From Streptococcus oralis (GTDB lineage Bacteria; Bacillota; Bacilli; Lactobacillales; Streptococcaceae), in assembly GCF_016028255.1 (NCBI RefSeq), contig NZ_CP065707.1, positions 1,193,001 to 1,257,000 on the forward strand: 64,000 nucleotides of DNA, read 5' to 3'. This document shows, piece after piece, positions 44,357-53,777 of the stretch (its first letter is position 1; each line of letters begins with the position of its first letter). Made by a program: the position numbers and the translations under genes. Under the pieces are notes generated by a model that saw only the letters and a list, made by a program, of their open reading frames with translations, did not search any database and was not told where the DNA came from.

Positions 44357-44461
44357 TACTCTTCAAAAATCAAATTCAAACCACGTCAGCGTCGGCTTGT
44401 CGTACTCAAGTACTGCCTGCGCCTAGCTTTCTAGTTTGCTCTTTGATTTTTATTGAGTATT
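44355..44461. repeat. BOX element (boxA-boxC, no boxB)
   Basis: The 105-base block begins ATACTCTTC and ends TTGAGTAT, with terminal ATACTC/GAGTAT inverted ends. Its left part contains CGTCAGCGTCGGCTTGTCG, which is close to the complement of the classical boxA sequence; the right part, CTAGTTTGCTCTTTGATTTT, is boxC. BOX repeats are typical of S. pneumoniae and close relatives. Lying between secG and rnr, it could form an RNA stem in the leader of rnr. Confidence 0.85.
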
Positions 44462-44518
44462 AAATGATGTTTGAGAAGGTCTTACAGTAAAAGAAAATTA
44501 AAAATCTAGAAAGAAAAC

Positions 44519-46873
44519 ATGAAAGATAAAATTAAAGAATATTTGCAAGAGAAGGGGCGAGTGACGGTAAATGACCTGGCTCAGGTTCTCGGAAAGGATG
44601 GATCCAAGGATTTCCGTGAGTTGATTAAAACCCTGTCTCTGATGGAAAGAAAGCACCAGATTCGTTTTGAAGATGATGGTAGCCTTGCCTTGGATCAGAA
44701 GAAGAAACATGAAATCACCCTCAAAGGGATTTTTCATGCCCATAAAAATGGCTTTGGTTTTGTCAGTCTAGAAGGGGAAGAGGACGATCTTTTTGTAGGA
44801 AAAAACGATGTCAACTATGCCATTGATGGCGATACCGTTGAGGTGGTCATCAAGAAAGTCGCTGACCGTAACAAGGGAACTGCTGCCGAAGCCAAAATTA
44901 TTGATATTCTAGAACACAGTCTGACAACTGTTGTCGGGCAAATCGTTCTGGATCAGGAAAAGCCCAAGTATGCGGGCTACATTCGTTCAAAAAATCAGAA
45001 AATCAGCCAACCCATCTATGTTAAGAAACCAGCTATCAAGTTGGAAGGTACTGAGGTTCTCAAGGTCTTTATCGATAAATACCCAAGTAAGAAACATGAT
45101 TTCTTTGTTGCTAGTGTCCTTGATGTGGTGGGGCACTCGACTGATGCTGGGATTGACGTTCTTGAAGTCTTGGAATCCATGGATATTGTCTCAGAATTCC
45201 CAGAAGCTGCTCTCAAGGAGGTTGAAAGTGTGCCGAATGCTCCATCAGAGAAGGATATGGAAGGTCGTCTTGATTTGAGAGATGAGCTTACCTTCACCAT
45301 TGACGGCGCAGATGCCAAGGACTTGGACGACGCAGTTCACATTAAGCCTTTGAAAAATGGCAATATGGAACTCGGAGTTCACATCGCGGATGTTTCCTAC
45401 TATGTGACAGAGGGTTCTGCACTTGACAAGGAAGCCCTTAACCGCGCGACTTCTGTTTATGTGACAGACCGTGTAGTTCCAATGCTTCCAGAACGACTGT
45501 CAAATGGTATCTGCTCTCTCAATCCTCAAGTAGATCGCTTGACCCAGTCTGCTATTATGGAAATTGATAAACATGGTCGTGTGGTTCATTACACCATTAC
45601 CCAAACGGTTATCAAGACTAGTTTCCGTATGACCTATAGCGCTGTCAATGACATCCTGGCTGGCGACGAGGAAAAAAGACAAGAGTTTAAGAAAATTGTT
45701 CCTGGTATCGAACTCATGGCCAAGCTTCATGAAAGGCTAGAAAACATGCGTGAGAAACGTGGAGCTCTCAATTTTGATACTAATGAAGCTAAGATTCTAG
45801 TGGATAAAAAAGGCAAGCCTGTGGATATCGTTCTTCGCCAACGTGGCATTGCAGAGCGGATGATTGAGTCCTTCATGTTGATTGCTAACGAAACGGTTGC
45901 CGAGCACTTCAGTAAACTGGACCTACCTTTCATTTATCGGATTCACGAGGAGCCCAAGGCTGAAAAAGTTCAGAAGTTTATTGATTATGCTTCGAGCTTT
46001 GGTTTGCGGATTTATGGGACTGCCAGTGAGATTAGCCAGGAGGCGCTTCAAGACATCATGCGTGCTGTTGAGGGAGAACCCTATGCGGATGTATTGTCCA
46101 TGATGCTTTTGCGTTCTATGCAGCAGGCTCGTTATTCTGAGCATAATCATGGTCACTATGGACTAGCTGCGGACTATTACACTCACTTTACCAGCCCAAT
46201 TCGTCGTTATCCTGACCTTCTTGTTCATCGGATGATTCGTGACTATGGACGTTCCAAGGACGTAGCCGAGCATTTTGAACAGGTTATTCCTGAGATTGCT
46301 ACCCAGTCTTCTAATCGTGAGCGTCGTGCCATCGAGGCAGAGCGTGAAGTCGAAGCAATGAAAAAGGCTGAGTACATGGAAGAATACGTGGGCGAAGAGT
46401 ACGATGCGGTTGTGTCTAGCATCGTTAAATTCGGTCTCTTTGTCGAATTGCCAAATACAGTCGAAGGATTGATTCACATTACCAATTTGCCTGAATTTTA
46501 TCATTTTAATGAACGGGATTTGACTCTTCGTGGGGAAAAATCAGGAACAACTTTCCGTGTAGGACAGCAAATTCGAATTCGAGTTGAAAGAGCGGATAAG
46601 ATGACAGGTGAGATTGACTTCTCTTATATCCCAAGTGAGTTTGATGTCATCGAAAAAGGTTTGAAACAAGCTGGGCGCAAAGACAGAGGTCGTGGTTCAA
46701 GTCGTCGTTCAGACAAGAAGGAAGACAAGAGAAAATCAGGGCGCTCAAATGATAAGCACAAGCATTCACAAAAGGATAAAAAGAAAAAAGGCAAGAAACC
46801 TTTTTACAAGGAAGTAGCTAAGAAAGGAGCCAAGTATGGCAAAGGGCGAGGGAAAGGTCGTCGCACAAAATAA
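44519..46873 (+). CDS. rnr: Ribonuclease R
   Basis: RNase R is a processive 3'-5' exoribonuclease that digests structured RNA and works with SmpB and tmRNA on stalled messages. The 784-residue protein has an N-terminal helix-turn-helix part, cold-shock domains (about 60-220), the RNB catalytic domain (about 255-580, with Asp-Ala-Lys-Asp-Leu-Asp-Asp-Ala near 265 supplying the metal-binding Asp residues), an S1 domain (about 625-705) and a very basic Lys/Arg/Gly-rich tail. smpB starts within its last 38 bases. Confidence 0.97.
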   Translation: MKDKIKEYLQEKGRVTVNDLAQVLGKDGSKDFRELIKTLSLMERKHQIRFEDDGSLALDQKKKHEITLKGIFHAHKNGFGFVSLEGEEDDLFVGKNDVNYAIDGDTVEVVIKKVADRNKGTAAEAKIIDILEHSLTTVVGQIVLDQEKPKYAGYIRSKNQKISQPIYVKKPAIKLEGTEVLKVFIDKYPSKKHDFFVASVLDVVGHSTDAGIDVLEVLESMDIVSEFPEAALKEVESVPNAPSEKDMEGRLDLRDELTFTIDGADAKDLDDAVHIKPLKNGNMELGVHIADVSYYVTEGSALDKEALNRATSVYVTDRVVPMLPERLSNGICSLNPQVDRLTQSAIMEIDKHGRVVHYTITQTVIKTSFRMTYSAVNDILAGDEEKRQEFKKIVPGIELMAKLHERLENMREKRGALNFDTNEAKILVDKKGKPVDIVLRQRGIAERMIESFMLIANETVAEHFSKLDLPFIYRIHEEPKAEKVQKFIDYASSFGLRIYGTASEISQEALQDIMRAVEGEPYADVLSMMLLRSMQQARYSEHNHGHYGLAADYYTHFTSPIRRYPDLLVHRMIRDYGRSKDVAEHFEQVIPEIATQSSNRERRAIEAEREVEAMKKAEYMEEYVGEEYDAVVSSIVKFGLFVELPNTVEGLIHITNLPEFYHFNERDLTLRGEKSGTTFRVGQQIRIRVERADKMTGEIDFSYIPSEFDVIEKGLKQAGRKDRGRGSSRRSDKKEDKRKSGRSNDKHKHSQKDKKKKGKKPFYKEVAKKGAKYGKGRGKGRRTK

Positions 46874-47303
46874 AAAGGCGCACCACGACTATACAATCGT
46901 AGATACGCTAGAGGCAGGAATGGTCCTGACAGGAACGGAAATCAAGAGCGTTCGAGCTGCTCGAATCAATCTCAAGGACGGCTTTGCCCAAGTAAAAAAT
47001 GGGGAAGTCTGGCTGAGCAATGTTCATATTGCCCCTTACGAAGAGGGCAATATCTGGAACCAGGAACCAGAACGCCGTCGTAAACTCCTGCTCCATAAGA
47101 AGCAAATTCAAAAATTGGAACAAGAGACCAAAGGGACAGGAATGACCCTTGTTCCCCTTAAAGTCTATATCAAAGATGGCTACGCCAAGCTTCTTTTAGG
47201 ACTTGCTAAAGGGAAACATGACTATGATAAACGGGAGTCTATCAAGCGTCGTGAACAAAACCGCGACATCGCGCGTGTGATGAAAGCTGTCAACCAGCGT
47301 TAA
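46836..47303 (+). CDS. smpB: SsrA-binding protein SmpB
   Basis: SmpB binds tmRNA and brings it to stalled ribosomes. The 155-residue protein shows Asn-Lys-Lys-Ala-His-His-Asp-Tyr near residue 12, the Gly-Thr-Glu-Ile-Lys-Ser-Val-Arg motif near 34 and the disordered basic tail with Arg-Arg-Glu-Gln-Asn-Arg near 140. The start lies inside rnr, with AAAGGAG upstream, a conserved rnr-smpB coupling. tehB starts 14 bases after its end. Confidence 0.97.
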   Translation: MAKGEGKVVAQNKKAHHDYTIVDTLEAGMVLTGTEIKSVRAARINLKDGFAQVKNGEVWLSNVHIAPYEEGNIWNQEPERRRKLLLHKKQIQKLEQETKGTGMTLVPLKVYIKDGYAKLLLGLAKGKHDYDKRESIKRREQNRDIARVMKAVNQR

Positions 47304-47317
47304 GAAGAGGAAGTAAA

Positions 47318-48178
47318 ATGGAAAAATTAATTGCCTATAAACGGATGCCCTTGTGGAATAAACAGACCATGCCTGAAGCAGTTCAGCAAAAGCACAATAC
47401 TAAAGTCGGCACCTGGGGAAAAATTACTGTCTTGAAGGGGGCACTCAAGTTTATTGAGTTGACAGAAGATGGTGAGGTTCTAGCTGAGCACCTCTTTGAG
47501 GCAGGGGCTGACAATCCCATGGCGCAACCGCAAGCCTGGCACCGAGTAGAGGCTGCAACAGACGATGTAGAATGGTACTTGGAATTTTATTGTAAACCTG
47601 AGGATTATTTCCCTAAGAAATACCAGACCAATCCAGTCCATTCAGAGGTCCTAGAGGCTGTGCAAACGGTGAAACCAGGAAGAGCCTTGGATTTGGGTTG
47701 TGGTCAAGGCCGTAACTCTCTCTTTCTCGCACAGAATGGTTTTGATGTGACAGCTGTGGATCAAAATGAATTGTCCCTTGAAATCTTGCAAAGCATTGTG
47801 GAACAAGAGGATCTAGACATGCCTGTCGGACTTTATGATATCAATTCAGCCAGCATTAGCCAAGACTATGATTTCATCGTATCGACAGTTGTTCTGATGT
47901 TCCTACAAGCGGACCGCATTCCAGCTATTATCCAAAATATGCAGGAGCACACCACGGTCGGTGGCTACAATCTTATCGTCTGTGCCATGGATACAGAGGA
48001 TTATCCTTGCTCAGTGAATTTCCCATTCACCTTTAAAGAAGGGGAGCTAGCCGACTACTACAAGGATTGGGAATTGGTCAAGTATAATGAAAACCCAGGA
48101 CATCTGCACCGTCGTGATGAAAATGGCAATCGCATTCAATTACGCTTTGCGACTATGCTAGCTAAAAAAATCAAGTAA
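47318..48178 (+). CDS. tehB: TehB-like SAM-dependent methyltransferase with N-terminal cupin-like domain
   Basis: The 286-residue protein is the two-domain TehB form: an N-terminal beta-rich domain (about 1-95, Met-Pro-Leu-Trp-Asn, ending in Tyr-Leu-Glu-Phe-Tyr) of the tellurite-resistance/DUF1971 type, then a class I methyltransferase domain with the SAM motif [10 protein letters not shown] (about 126-135). TehB methylates tellurite and related oxyanions in resistance assays; the natural substrate is open. GAAGAGGAAG precedes the ATG. It follows smpB closely and ends in a terminator. Confidence 0.92.
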   Translation: MEKLIAYKRMPLWNKQTMPEAVQQKHNTKVGTWGKITVLKGALKFIELTEDGEVLAEHLFEAGADNPMAQPQAWHRVEAATDDVEWYLEFYCKPEDYFPKKYQTNPVHSEVLEAVQTVKPGRALDLGCGQGRNSLFLAQNGFDVTAVDQNELSLEILQSIVEQEDLDMPVGLYDINSASISQDYDFIVSTVVLMFLQADRIPAIIQNMQEHTTVGGYNLIVCAMDTEDYPCSVNFPFTFKEGELADYYKDWELVKYNENPGHLHRRDENGNRIQLRFATMLAKKIK

Positions 48179-48194
48179 ATCAAACCTATACCAG

Positions 48195-48233
48195 CGAATA
48201 GAAACCACTTTGCAAGGTCTCTATTCGTTTTTG
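48195..48233 (+). terminator. Terminator after tehB
   Basis: CGAATAG (48195-48201) pairs with CTATTCG (48221-48227), with partial pairing inside, followed by TTTTTG. Confidence 0.75.
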
Positions 48234-48267
48234 TTTGCGTTGGTTGATTGGGGCGAGCAGGATTTTA

Positions 48268-48277
48268 TGCTATACTA
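48268..48277 (+). promoter_or_regulatory. Extended -10 promoter of the Card1-like gene
   Basis: TGCTATACT (TATACT at 48272-48277). No good -35 at the usual distance. Leader of about 70 bases before the start at 48356. Confidence 0.55.
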
Positions 48278-48355
48278 GAAGTAGGAAATCTGAGCAGTAG
48301 GGCTGTATTGCTGATACACTCAGCGCAAGAAAGTCTTTATGATGGAGGTGGTCGA

Positions 48356-49516
48356 ATGACGAGTCTTTTGGTGGAATTGTATGATCGGCATGTATTGGAA
48401 AAGAATGTCTACCAAGCCTTTATCAGTGATTGTGACGAGATTCTTTTTCTATCTTTGATAAAAATAAGCAATGAAGAGAAAGTTTCTCTCCGTCAGTTTA
48501 TCCTTGAAGAAGTCCCCCATATCCAGCGTGTGACCTTTCGTCAGCTATCTTTAGAACAATTAACAGACCAGTTAGATTATTGCCTTGCAGGCTATGACCA
48601 AGTCCTTCTCGATGTTTTTGGCGGAGATTCACTACTAGCCTTATCTCTCTATCAATATGGCTTGGATCGCCACCTCCCCATCGTAGCCATGGATGTCGAG
48701 CGGGGAAAACAATACAAGTGGGTAGCTGGTCAGTTGGAAAAAGAAGACTTGGACATCCCTACCCTAAGCATCCAACAGTTGATAGCCTTGCGTGGTGGAA
48801 AAATGCTCAAATCAAAACGCCCTATCCACTCAGTTGAGCAAATTGCTGCCATCAAAAAATTAGCCAGCTCTGCCATTTCCAATCCTGCTCACTGGTATCA
48901 AGTGACCCAATTTTTCTCTCTAGCTAAGACCAATGACCTTCATGCTGAAACCGAAAAGATACTGGAAAACAATGGCAAGTATTATCACTACCCAGAATCT
49001 CTCATCCCTTTACTTGTGGAGGCTGGGATGATTCGTATTGAAAGTGAAGACAAGAAACGAGTAGCATACAGCTTTCCAAGTCAAGAAGCTCAAGTTTTTT
49101 GTCGCAACAAGGGGCATATTTTAGAGGTGTATCTCTATCTCTTGGCGCTTGAATCTCAGCTGTTTGATGAGTGCATGATAGGCGGTGAAATTGATTGGAA
49201 CGGCATCTTTCCAGAGGCAGACAATGTTCAAAATGAGATTGATGTCATTCTGAGAAAGGGGCGCTCGATTACCTTTATCTCCTGCAAGATGACAGATTTA
49301 TCAGTTGAAGCCATCAACGAACTAGAAGTCTACGCCAATCATTTTGCTGGGGAGAGTTGCCTCAAGTTAATTGTCTGTACGGGGAAAATCAATCCCGTTT
49401 ATGCCAATCGTTGTCAGGAATATGGCGTGCTCGTCATTAGAAGCGAGCAGATCCCCAATCTCATTCCTATACTAAAAAATACTCTAAGAGATTTAAAAGA
49501 TAAAAAAGCAATATGA
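48356..49516 (+). CDS. Card1-like (DUF1887) protein: CARF domain plus PD-(D/E)xK nuclease domain
   Basis: I start at ATG 48356 because GGAGG lies at 48344-48348; 36 in-frame codons upstream have no support. The 386 residues follow the DUF1887/Card1 plan. Residues 1-150 look like a Rossmann-type CARF sensor, with the ligand-loop region Asp86-Val-Phe-Gly-Gly-Asp-Ser92 standing where relatives have Thr-Gly-Gly-Thr-Lys. A linker with Leu-Arg-Gly-Gly-Lys-Met follows, then a winged part (about 165-250), and a nuclease fold near 255-386 with Asn-Glu-Ile-Asp296 and Ile-Ser309-Cys-Lys311. In Card1 the catalytic set is Asp, Glu, Lys with nearly the same spacing; here Ser replaces the Glu. Card1 of type III CRISPR is switched on by cyclic tetra-adenylate. 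No cas gene or array is in the window. The gene sits between tehB and the competence gene coiA, with its own promoter and terminator. Confidence 0.75.
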   Translation: MTSLLVELYDRHVLEKNVYQAFISDCDEILFLSLIKISNEEKVSLRQFILEEVPHIQRVTFRQLSLEQLTDQLDYCLAGYDQVLLDVFGGDSLLALSLYQYGLDRHLPIVAMDVERGKQYKWVAGQLEKEDLDIPTLSIQQLIALRGGKMLKSKRPIHSVEQIAAIKKLASSAISNPAHWYQVTQFFSLAKTNDLHAETEKILENNGKYYHYPESLIPLLVEAGMIRIESEDKKRVAYSFPSQEAQVFCRNKGHILEVYLYLLALESQLFDECMIGGEIDWNGIFPEADNVQNEIDVILRKGRSITFISCKMTDLSVEAINELEVYANHFAGESCLKLIVCTGKINPVYANRCQEYGVLVIRSEQIPNLIPILKNTLRDLKDKKAI

Positions 49517-49541
49517 AAGGCTGGAATTCCAGCCTTTTTTA
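49516..49541 (+). terminator. Terminator after the Card1-like gene
   Basis: AAAGGCTGGAATTCCAGCC is a perfect palindrome followed by TTTTTT. It separates the gene from the coiA cin-box. Confidence 0.9.
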
Positions 49542-49548
49542 CTTCTTT

Positions 49549-49556
49549 TTCGAATA
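49549..49556 (+). promoter_or_regulatory. cin-box (ComX promoter) of coiA
   Basis: TTCGAATA matches the streptococcal cin-box (T[A/T]CGAATA) and lies 22 bases before coiA. Confidence 0.85.
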
Positions 49557-49577
49557 AATGAGAAAAGGAGGTAGACC

Positions 49578-50534
49578 ATGTTTGTAGCCAGAGATGCCAA
49601 GGGAAATTTGGTGAATGCCCTCGAAAAAGATGTGACCAAGCAGCCTTACACCTGCCCAGTTTGTGGGGGCGGACTACGCTTACGCCAAGGACAGAGTGTT
49701 CGAACGCACTTTGCCCATGAAAGGTTAAGGGATTGTATCGCTATTTTCGAGAATGAAAGTCCAGAACACTTAGGCAACAAAGAGGCCCTTTATCACTGGG
49801 CCAAGAAGGACAGTCAGGTCGCCTTAGAATATAGTTTGCCCGAGATTCAGCAGATAGCGGATGTTCTCGTCAATGAGAAACTAGCTCTGGAGGTTCAGTG
49901 TAGTCCCTTGTCTCAAAAGATTTTAGGCGATAGAAGCCAAGGATACCGTAGCCAGGGCTATCAGGTTATCTGGCTACTGGGAGAAAAACTCTGGTTAAAA
50001 GAGCGATTAACACAACTGCAAAGGGGATTTCTCTATTTTAGTCAAAATATGGGTTTCTATGTTTGGGAACTGGATCTCAAAAGGAAAATTTTGAGACTCA
50101 AATATCTTCTGCATCAGGATCTACGTGGCAAGCTTCATTTTCAGGTCAAGGAATTTCCCTATGGCCAAGGAAATCTCTTGGAAATTCTACGATTTCCTTA
50201 TCAAAAACAAAAACTGCCTCATTTTGCAGTTGTACAAGATTCATCTATCTGTCACTACATTCGTCAGCAGTTGTACTACCAAACGCCTTACTGGATGAAG
50301 AAGCAGGAGGAGGCCTATCAGCAAGGAGACAATCTATTAAACCGTCAACTGGACGACTGGTATCCCCAGGTCAGACCGATAGCATCAGGTGATTTTTTGC
50401 AGATTGAAACGGATCTGACTAGCTATTATAGAAATTTTCAGGCATACTATCAAAAAAATCCGAAAAATAATCGCCAAAAGCTCTATCCACCAGCCTTTTA
50501 TCACTTATATTTCTCAAGAAATATGGTAAAATAG
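49578..50534 (+). CDS. coiA: Competence protein CoiA
   Basis: CoiA is needed for recombination of incoming single-stranded DNA in competent cells. The 318-residue protein has an N-terminal zinc-ribbon-like Tyr-Thr-Cys-Pro-Val-Cys (about residues 24-29) and Arg-Thr-His-Phe-Ala-His, followed by a PD-(D/E)xK nuclease-like core: Glu-His-Leu-Gly-Asn-Lys near residue 58, then Ala-Leu-Glu-Val-Gln-Cys-Ser near 98 and Gln-Val-Ile-Trp-Leu-Leu-Gly near 128. GGAGG precedes the ATG. Expression should be ComX-dependent. pepF follows after 18 bases and has its own -10. Confidence 0.94.
   Translation: MFVARDAKGNLVNALEKDVTKQPYTCPVCGGGLRLRQGQSVRTHFAHERLRDCIAIFENESPEHLGNKEALYHWAKKDSQVALEYSLPEIQQIADVLVNEKLALEVQCSPLSQKILGDRSQGYRSQGYQVIWLLGEKLWLKERLTQLQRGFLYFSQNMGFYVWELDLKRKILRLKYLLHQDLRGKLHFQVKEFPYGQGNLLEILRFPYQKQKLPHFAVVQDSSICHYIRQQLYYQTPYWMKKQEEAYQQGDNLLNRQLDDWYPQVRPIASGDFLQIETDLTSYYRNFQAYYQKNPKNNRQKLYPPAFYHLYFSRNMVK
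50527..50532 (+). promoter_or_regulatory. Extended -10 promoter of pepF-trmR
   Basis: TAAAAT preceded by TGG inside the last codons of coiA. It would give pepF expression outside competence. Confidence 0.45.
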
Positions 50535-50552
50535 AAAGGATGGAGGAATCTT

Positions 50553-52355
50553 ATGGTATTACAACGACATGAAATAAATGAAAAAGATACATGGGATCTT
50601 TCAACAATCTACCCAACAGATCATGCTTGGGAAGAAGCCTTGAAAGACTTAACTGAAAAAGTACAAACAGCAGCCCAGTATGAGGGGCATCTCTTGGATA
50701 GCGCAGACAGTTTGCTTGAGATTACAGAATTCTCACTTGACTTGGAACGCCAAGTTGAAAAGCTTTATGTCTATGCGCATATGAAAAATGACCAGGACAC
50801 GCGTGAGGCCAAGTATCAAGAGTACTATGCTAAGGCAATGACCCTATACAGTCAGTTAGAACAAGCCTTTTCATTCTATGAACCTGAGTTTATGGAGATT
50901 AGTGAAGAGCAGTATGCGGCCTTCCTAGAAGCTCAACCAAAACTCCAAGTTTACAAGCACTTTTTTGACAAGCTCTTGCAAAAGAAAGACCATGTTCTTT
51001 CGCAACGTGAGGAAGAATTGCTTGCTGGAGCAGGAGAAATCTTTGGCGCTGCTAGTGAAACCTTCGCTATTTTGGACAACGCGGATATTAGCTTCCCATA
51101 TGTCCTTGATGACGAAGGCAAGGAAGTGCAACTCTCACACAGTACTTACATTCGCTTGATGGAGTCTAAAAACCGTGAGGTGCGCCGTGGTGCCTATGAA
51201 GCCCTTTATGCGACTTATGAGCAATTCCAGCATACTTACGCTAAGACTTTGCAGACAAATGTTAAGGTGCAAAACTACCGCGCAAAAGTTCGTAACTATA
51301 AGAGTGCTCGCCATGCAGCCCTCGCAGCAAATTTTGTTCCAGAAAGTGTCTATGACAATCTAGTAGCAGCAGTTCGCAAGCATTTGCCACTCTTACATCG
51401 TTACCTTAAACTTCGTTCTAAAATCTTGGGGATTTCAGATCTCAAGATGTATGATGTCTACACTCCGCTCTCGTCAGTAGATTATAGCTTTACTTACGAA
51501 GAAGCCTTGAAAAAGGCAGAAGAGGCCTTGGCGGTCTTGGGTGACGACTACTTGAGCCGTGTTAAACGGGCCTTCAGTGAGCGTTGGATTGATGTCTATG
51601 AAAATCAAGGCAAGCGTTCTGGTGCCTACTCTGGTGGTTCATACGATACCAATGCCTTTATGCTCCTCAACTGGCAGGACAATCTAGACAATCTCTTTAC
51701 CCTTGTCCATGAAACAGGTCATAGTATGCACTCAAGCTATACTCGTGAAACCCAACCATATGTTTACGGGGATTATTCTATCTTCTTGGCAGAGATTGCC
51801 TCAACGACCAATGAAAATATCTTGACGGAGAAATTATTGGAGGAAGTGGAAGACGATGCAACTCGCTTTGCTATTCTCAATAACTTCCTAGACGGTTTCC
51901 GTGGAACAGTCTTCCGTCAAACTCAATTCGCTGAGTTTGAACACGCCATCCACCAAGCAGACCAAAATGGAGAAGTCTTGACAAGTGATTTCCTCAATAA
52001 ACTCTACGCTGACTTGAACCAAGAGTACTATGGACTCAGCAAGGAAGACAATCCTCAAATCCAATACGAGTGGGCGCGCATTCCACACTTCTACTATAAC
52101 TACTACGTATACCAGTATTCGACTGGTTTTGCAGCGGCTTCAGCCTTGGCTGAGAAGATTGTCCATGGTAGTCAGGAAGACCGTGACCGTTATATCGACT
52201 ACCTCAAGGCAGGTAAGTCAGACTATCCACTCAATGTCATGAGAAAAGCGGGAGTAGATATGGAGAAGGAAGACTATCTCAACGACGCCTTTGCAGTCTT
52301 TGAACGCCGCTTGAATGAGTTTGAAGCCTTAGTTGAAAAATTGGGACTAGCTTAA
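50553..52355 (+). CDS. pepF: Oligoendopeptidase F (PepF/PepB, M3 family)
   Basis: PepF cleaves short peptides inside the cell; streptococcal relatives are known as PepB. The 600-residue, mostly helical protein has the zinc site H386-E387-x-x-H390 in Val-His-Glu-Thr-Gly-His-Ser, with the third ligand Glu in Ala-Glu-Ile-Ala-Ser-Thr about 25 residues on. GGAGG precedes the ATG. No signal peptide. It is followed one base later by trmR, so the two share a transcript. Confidence 0.96.
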   Translation: MVLQRHEINEKDTWDLSTIYPTDHAWEEALKDLTEKVQTAAQYEGHLLDSADSLLEITEFSLDLERQVEKLYVYAHMKNDQDTREAKYQEYYAKAMTLYSQLEQAFSFYEPEFMEISEEQYAAFLEAQPKLQVYKHFFDKLLQKKDHVLSQREEELLAGAGEIFGAASETFAILDNADISFPYVLDDEGKEVQLSHSTYIRLMESKNREVRRGAYEALYATYEQFQHTYAKTLQTNVKVQNYRAKVRNYKSARHAALAANFVPESVYDNLVAAVRKHLPLLHRYLKLRSKILGISDLKMYDVYTPLSSVDYSFTYEEALKKAEEALAVLGDDYLSRVKRAFSERWIDVYENQGKRSGAYSGGSYDTNAFMLLNWQDNLDNLFTLVHETGHSMHSSYTRETQPYVYGDYSIFLAEIASTTNENILTEKLLEEVEDDATRFAILNNFLDGFRGTVFRQTQFAEFEHAIHQADQNGEVLTSDFLNKLYADLNQEYYGLSKEDNPQIQYEWARIPHFYYNYYVYQYSTGFAAASALAEKIVHGSQEDRDRYIDYLKAGKSDYPLNVMRKAGVDMEKEDYLNDAFAVFERRLNEFEALVEKLGLA

Positions 52356-52356
52356 G

Positions 52357-53070
52357 ATGGTAGAGTCTTATAGTAAAAACGCCAATCATAACATGCGTCG
52401 TCCCGTTGTCAAGGAAGAAATCGTAGAGTTCATGCGCCAGCGTCAAAAGCAGGTGACAGGTTCCTTGAAAGAATTGGAAACCTTCGCTCGTAAGGAAAAT
52501 ATTCCCATTATTCCTCATGAAACAGTCGCATATTTCCGTTTTCTCATGGAAAGTCTGCAGCCCAAGAACATTTTGGAGATTGGAACGGCAATTGGCTTTT
52601 CTGCCCTCCTGATGGCGGAACATGCACCAAATGCTAAGATTACAACCATTGACCGCAATCCTGAGATGATAGGCTTTGCCAAGGAAAACTTTGCCCAGTT
52701 TGACAGTCGCAAACAAATCACCCTCCTAGAGGGAGACGCAGTCGATGTCTTGTTAACCTTGACTGAAACATATGACTTTGTCTTTATGGATTCAGCCAAG
52801 TCCAAGTACATCGTCTTTCTACCAGAAATCCTTAAACACTTGGAAGTTGGTGGAGTAGTGGTTTTGGATGATATTTTCCAAGGAGGCGATGTTGCCAAGG
52901 ACATCATGGAAGTCCGTCGGGGTCAACGCACCATTTACCGTGGTTTGCAAAGACTGTTCGACGCAACGTTAGACAATCCAGATTTAACAGCGACTTTAGT
53001 TCCACTTGGAGACGGTATTCTTATGCTACGAAAGAATGTGGAAAATGTAACTTTACCAGAAATGGAATAA
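52357..53070 (+). CDS. trmR: O-methyltransferase, TrmR-like (tRNA 5-hydroxyuridine methyltransferase)
   Basis: A 237-residue class I methyltransferase of the YrrM/TrmR type, which in B. subtilis converts 5-hydroxyuridine 34 into 5-methoxyuridine. The SAM motif is Ile-Leu-Glu-Ile-Gly-Thr-Ala-Ile-Gly-Phe-Ser (about 68-78), and the metal-binding acidic segment Phe-Met-Asp-Ser-Ala-Lys and Leu-Asp-Asp-Ile follow. The family also contains catechol-type enzymes, so the tRNA role is by homology. It starts one base after the pepF stop. The U32 gene at 30.9 kb would supply its substrate. Confidence 0.88.
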   Translation: MVESYSKNANHNMRRPVVKEEIVEFMRQRQKQVTGSLKELETFARKENIPIIPHETVAYFRFLMESLQPKNILEIGTAIGFSALLMAEHAPNAKITTIDRNPEMIGFAKENFAQFDSRKQITLLEGDAVDVLLTLTETYDFVFMDSAKSKYIVFLPEILKHLEVGGVVVLDDIFQGGDVAKDIMEVRRGQRTIYRGLQRLFDATLDNPDLTATLVPLGDGILMLRKNVENVTLPEME

Positions 53071-53082
53071 TATTAAAAATCG

Positions 53083-53118
53083 TATAATCCTTCTGTATCA
53101 AAAACAGGAGGATTTTTA
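53083..53118 (+). promoter_or_regulatory. Overlapping promoter, terminator and Shine-Dalgarno element before the recombinase
   Basis: AATCCTTCTG (53086-53095) pairs with CAGGAGGATT (53105-53114), followed by TTTT: an intrinsic terminator for pepF-trmR. Its 3' arm contains the Shine-Dalgarno AGGAGG of the recombinase (ATG at 53118). A -10 TATAAT (53083-53088) overlaps the 5' arm, so a transcript started there (near 53095) would lack that arm and leave the ribosome site free. Confidence 0.7.
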
Positions 53119-53741
53119 TGTCTCAAAACATCATCAATATTGGCTATGCACGCGTTTCAACCCACAAGCAAGATTTGGGCTTAGAGGTGCAAATCGATGC
53201 TCTCAAGCATTGTGACCAGCTTTTTATCGAGCGTGAATCTGGCTCAAATAATGCACGCTCAGAACTCGAAAAGGCTCTAAAATTGGCTCAAACGCTTTCG
53301 AAAAAAGGAACGCAAGTCACTTTCACCATCTACAAGCTTGATAGGCTTACGCGCTCTATGTTTAAATTGCTAGAACTGATTGAACAATTTAATGATTCGG
53401 ATATTCAGCTAGTCAGTTTGCATGAAAAGCTGGAAACCGATTCGCTCATTGGTAGGTTACTTTGTGTCATTTTAGGATTTGTGGCAGAAAGTGAGCTGGA
53501 AAACTTGCGATTTCGTACTCGTGAAGGGCTTCGTAAAGCTAAGGAAAAAGGTGTCAAACTGGGTGCTAAGCGAATTTCGAAAAAGAAGGAGGAGAGAATT
53601 ATTGAGCAGTATTTGGCAGGTGGATTAAGCATAAGAAAAATTGCAAAAACAGAACAAATTTCGACCTCAACCATCTATAAAGTGTTGGAACGCAACGATG
53701 TGGCCAACAATCGAAAAAAAGTTTCGCAAAATTCTTGCTAA
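53118..53741 (+). CDS. Serine recombinase (resolvase/invertase family)
   Basis: A 207-residue small serine recombinase. The N-terminal catalytic domain opens with Ile-Gly-Tyr-Ala-Arg-Val-S14, the nucleophile, and has the conserved Tyr-Lys-Leu-Asp-Arg-Leu-Thr-Arg-Ser near residue 72 and Glu-Ser-Glu-Leu-Glu-Asn-Leu-Arg on the long helix near 124. The C-terminal helix-turn-helix (about 160-195, Leu-Ser-Ile-Arg-Lys-Ile-Ala ... Ser-Thr-Ile-Tyr-Lys-Val-Leu) is intact. Such enzymes resolve or invert DNA between short inverted-repeat sites; two candidate sites lie just downstream. It has no visible transposase partner and appears to have been inserted between trmR and prsA. Confidence 0.93.
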   Translation: MSQNIINIGYARVSTHKQDLGLEVQIDALKHCDQLFIERESGSNNARSELEKALKLAQTLSKKGTQVTFTIYKLDRLTRSMFKLLELIEQFNDSDIQLVSLHEKLETDSLIGRLLCVILGFVAESELENLRFRTREGLRKAKEKGVKLGAKRISKKKEERIIEQYLAGGLSIRKIAKTEQISTSTIYKVLERNDVANNRKKVSQNSC

Positions 53742-53777
53742 AAACAAGACAAAATGGTAGAATAAAGGCGTAAATTT

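Noticed and set aside
48248..48355. 36-codon N-terminal extension of the Card1-like gene
   Set aside because: The frame passes through the promoter and leader region; GGAGG sits right before ATG 48356 and family similarity begins there.
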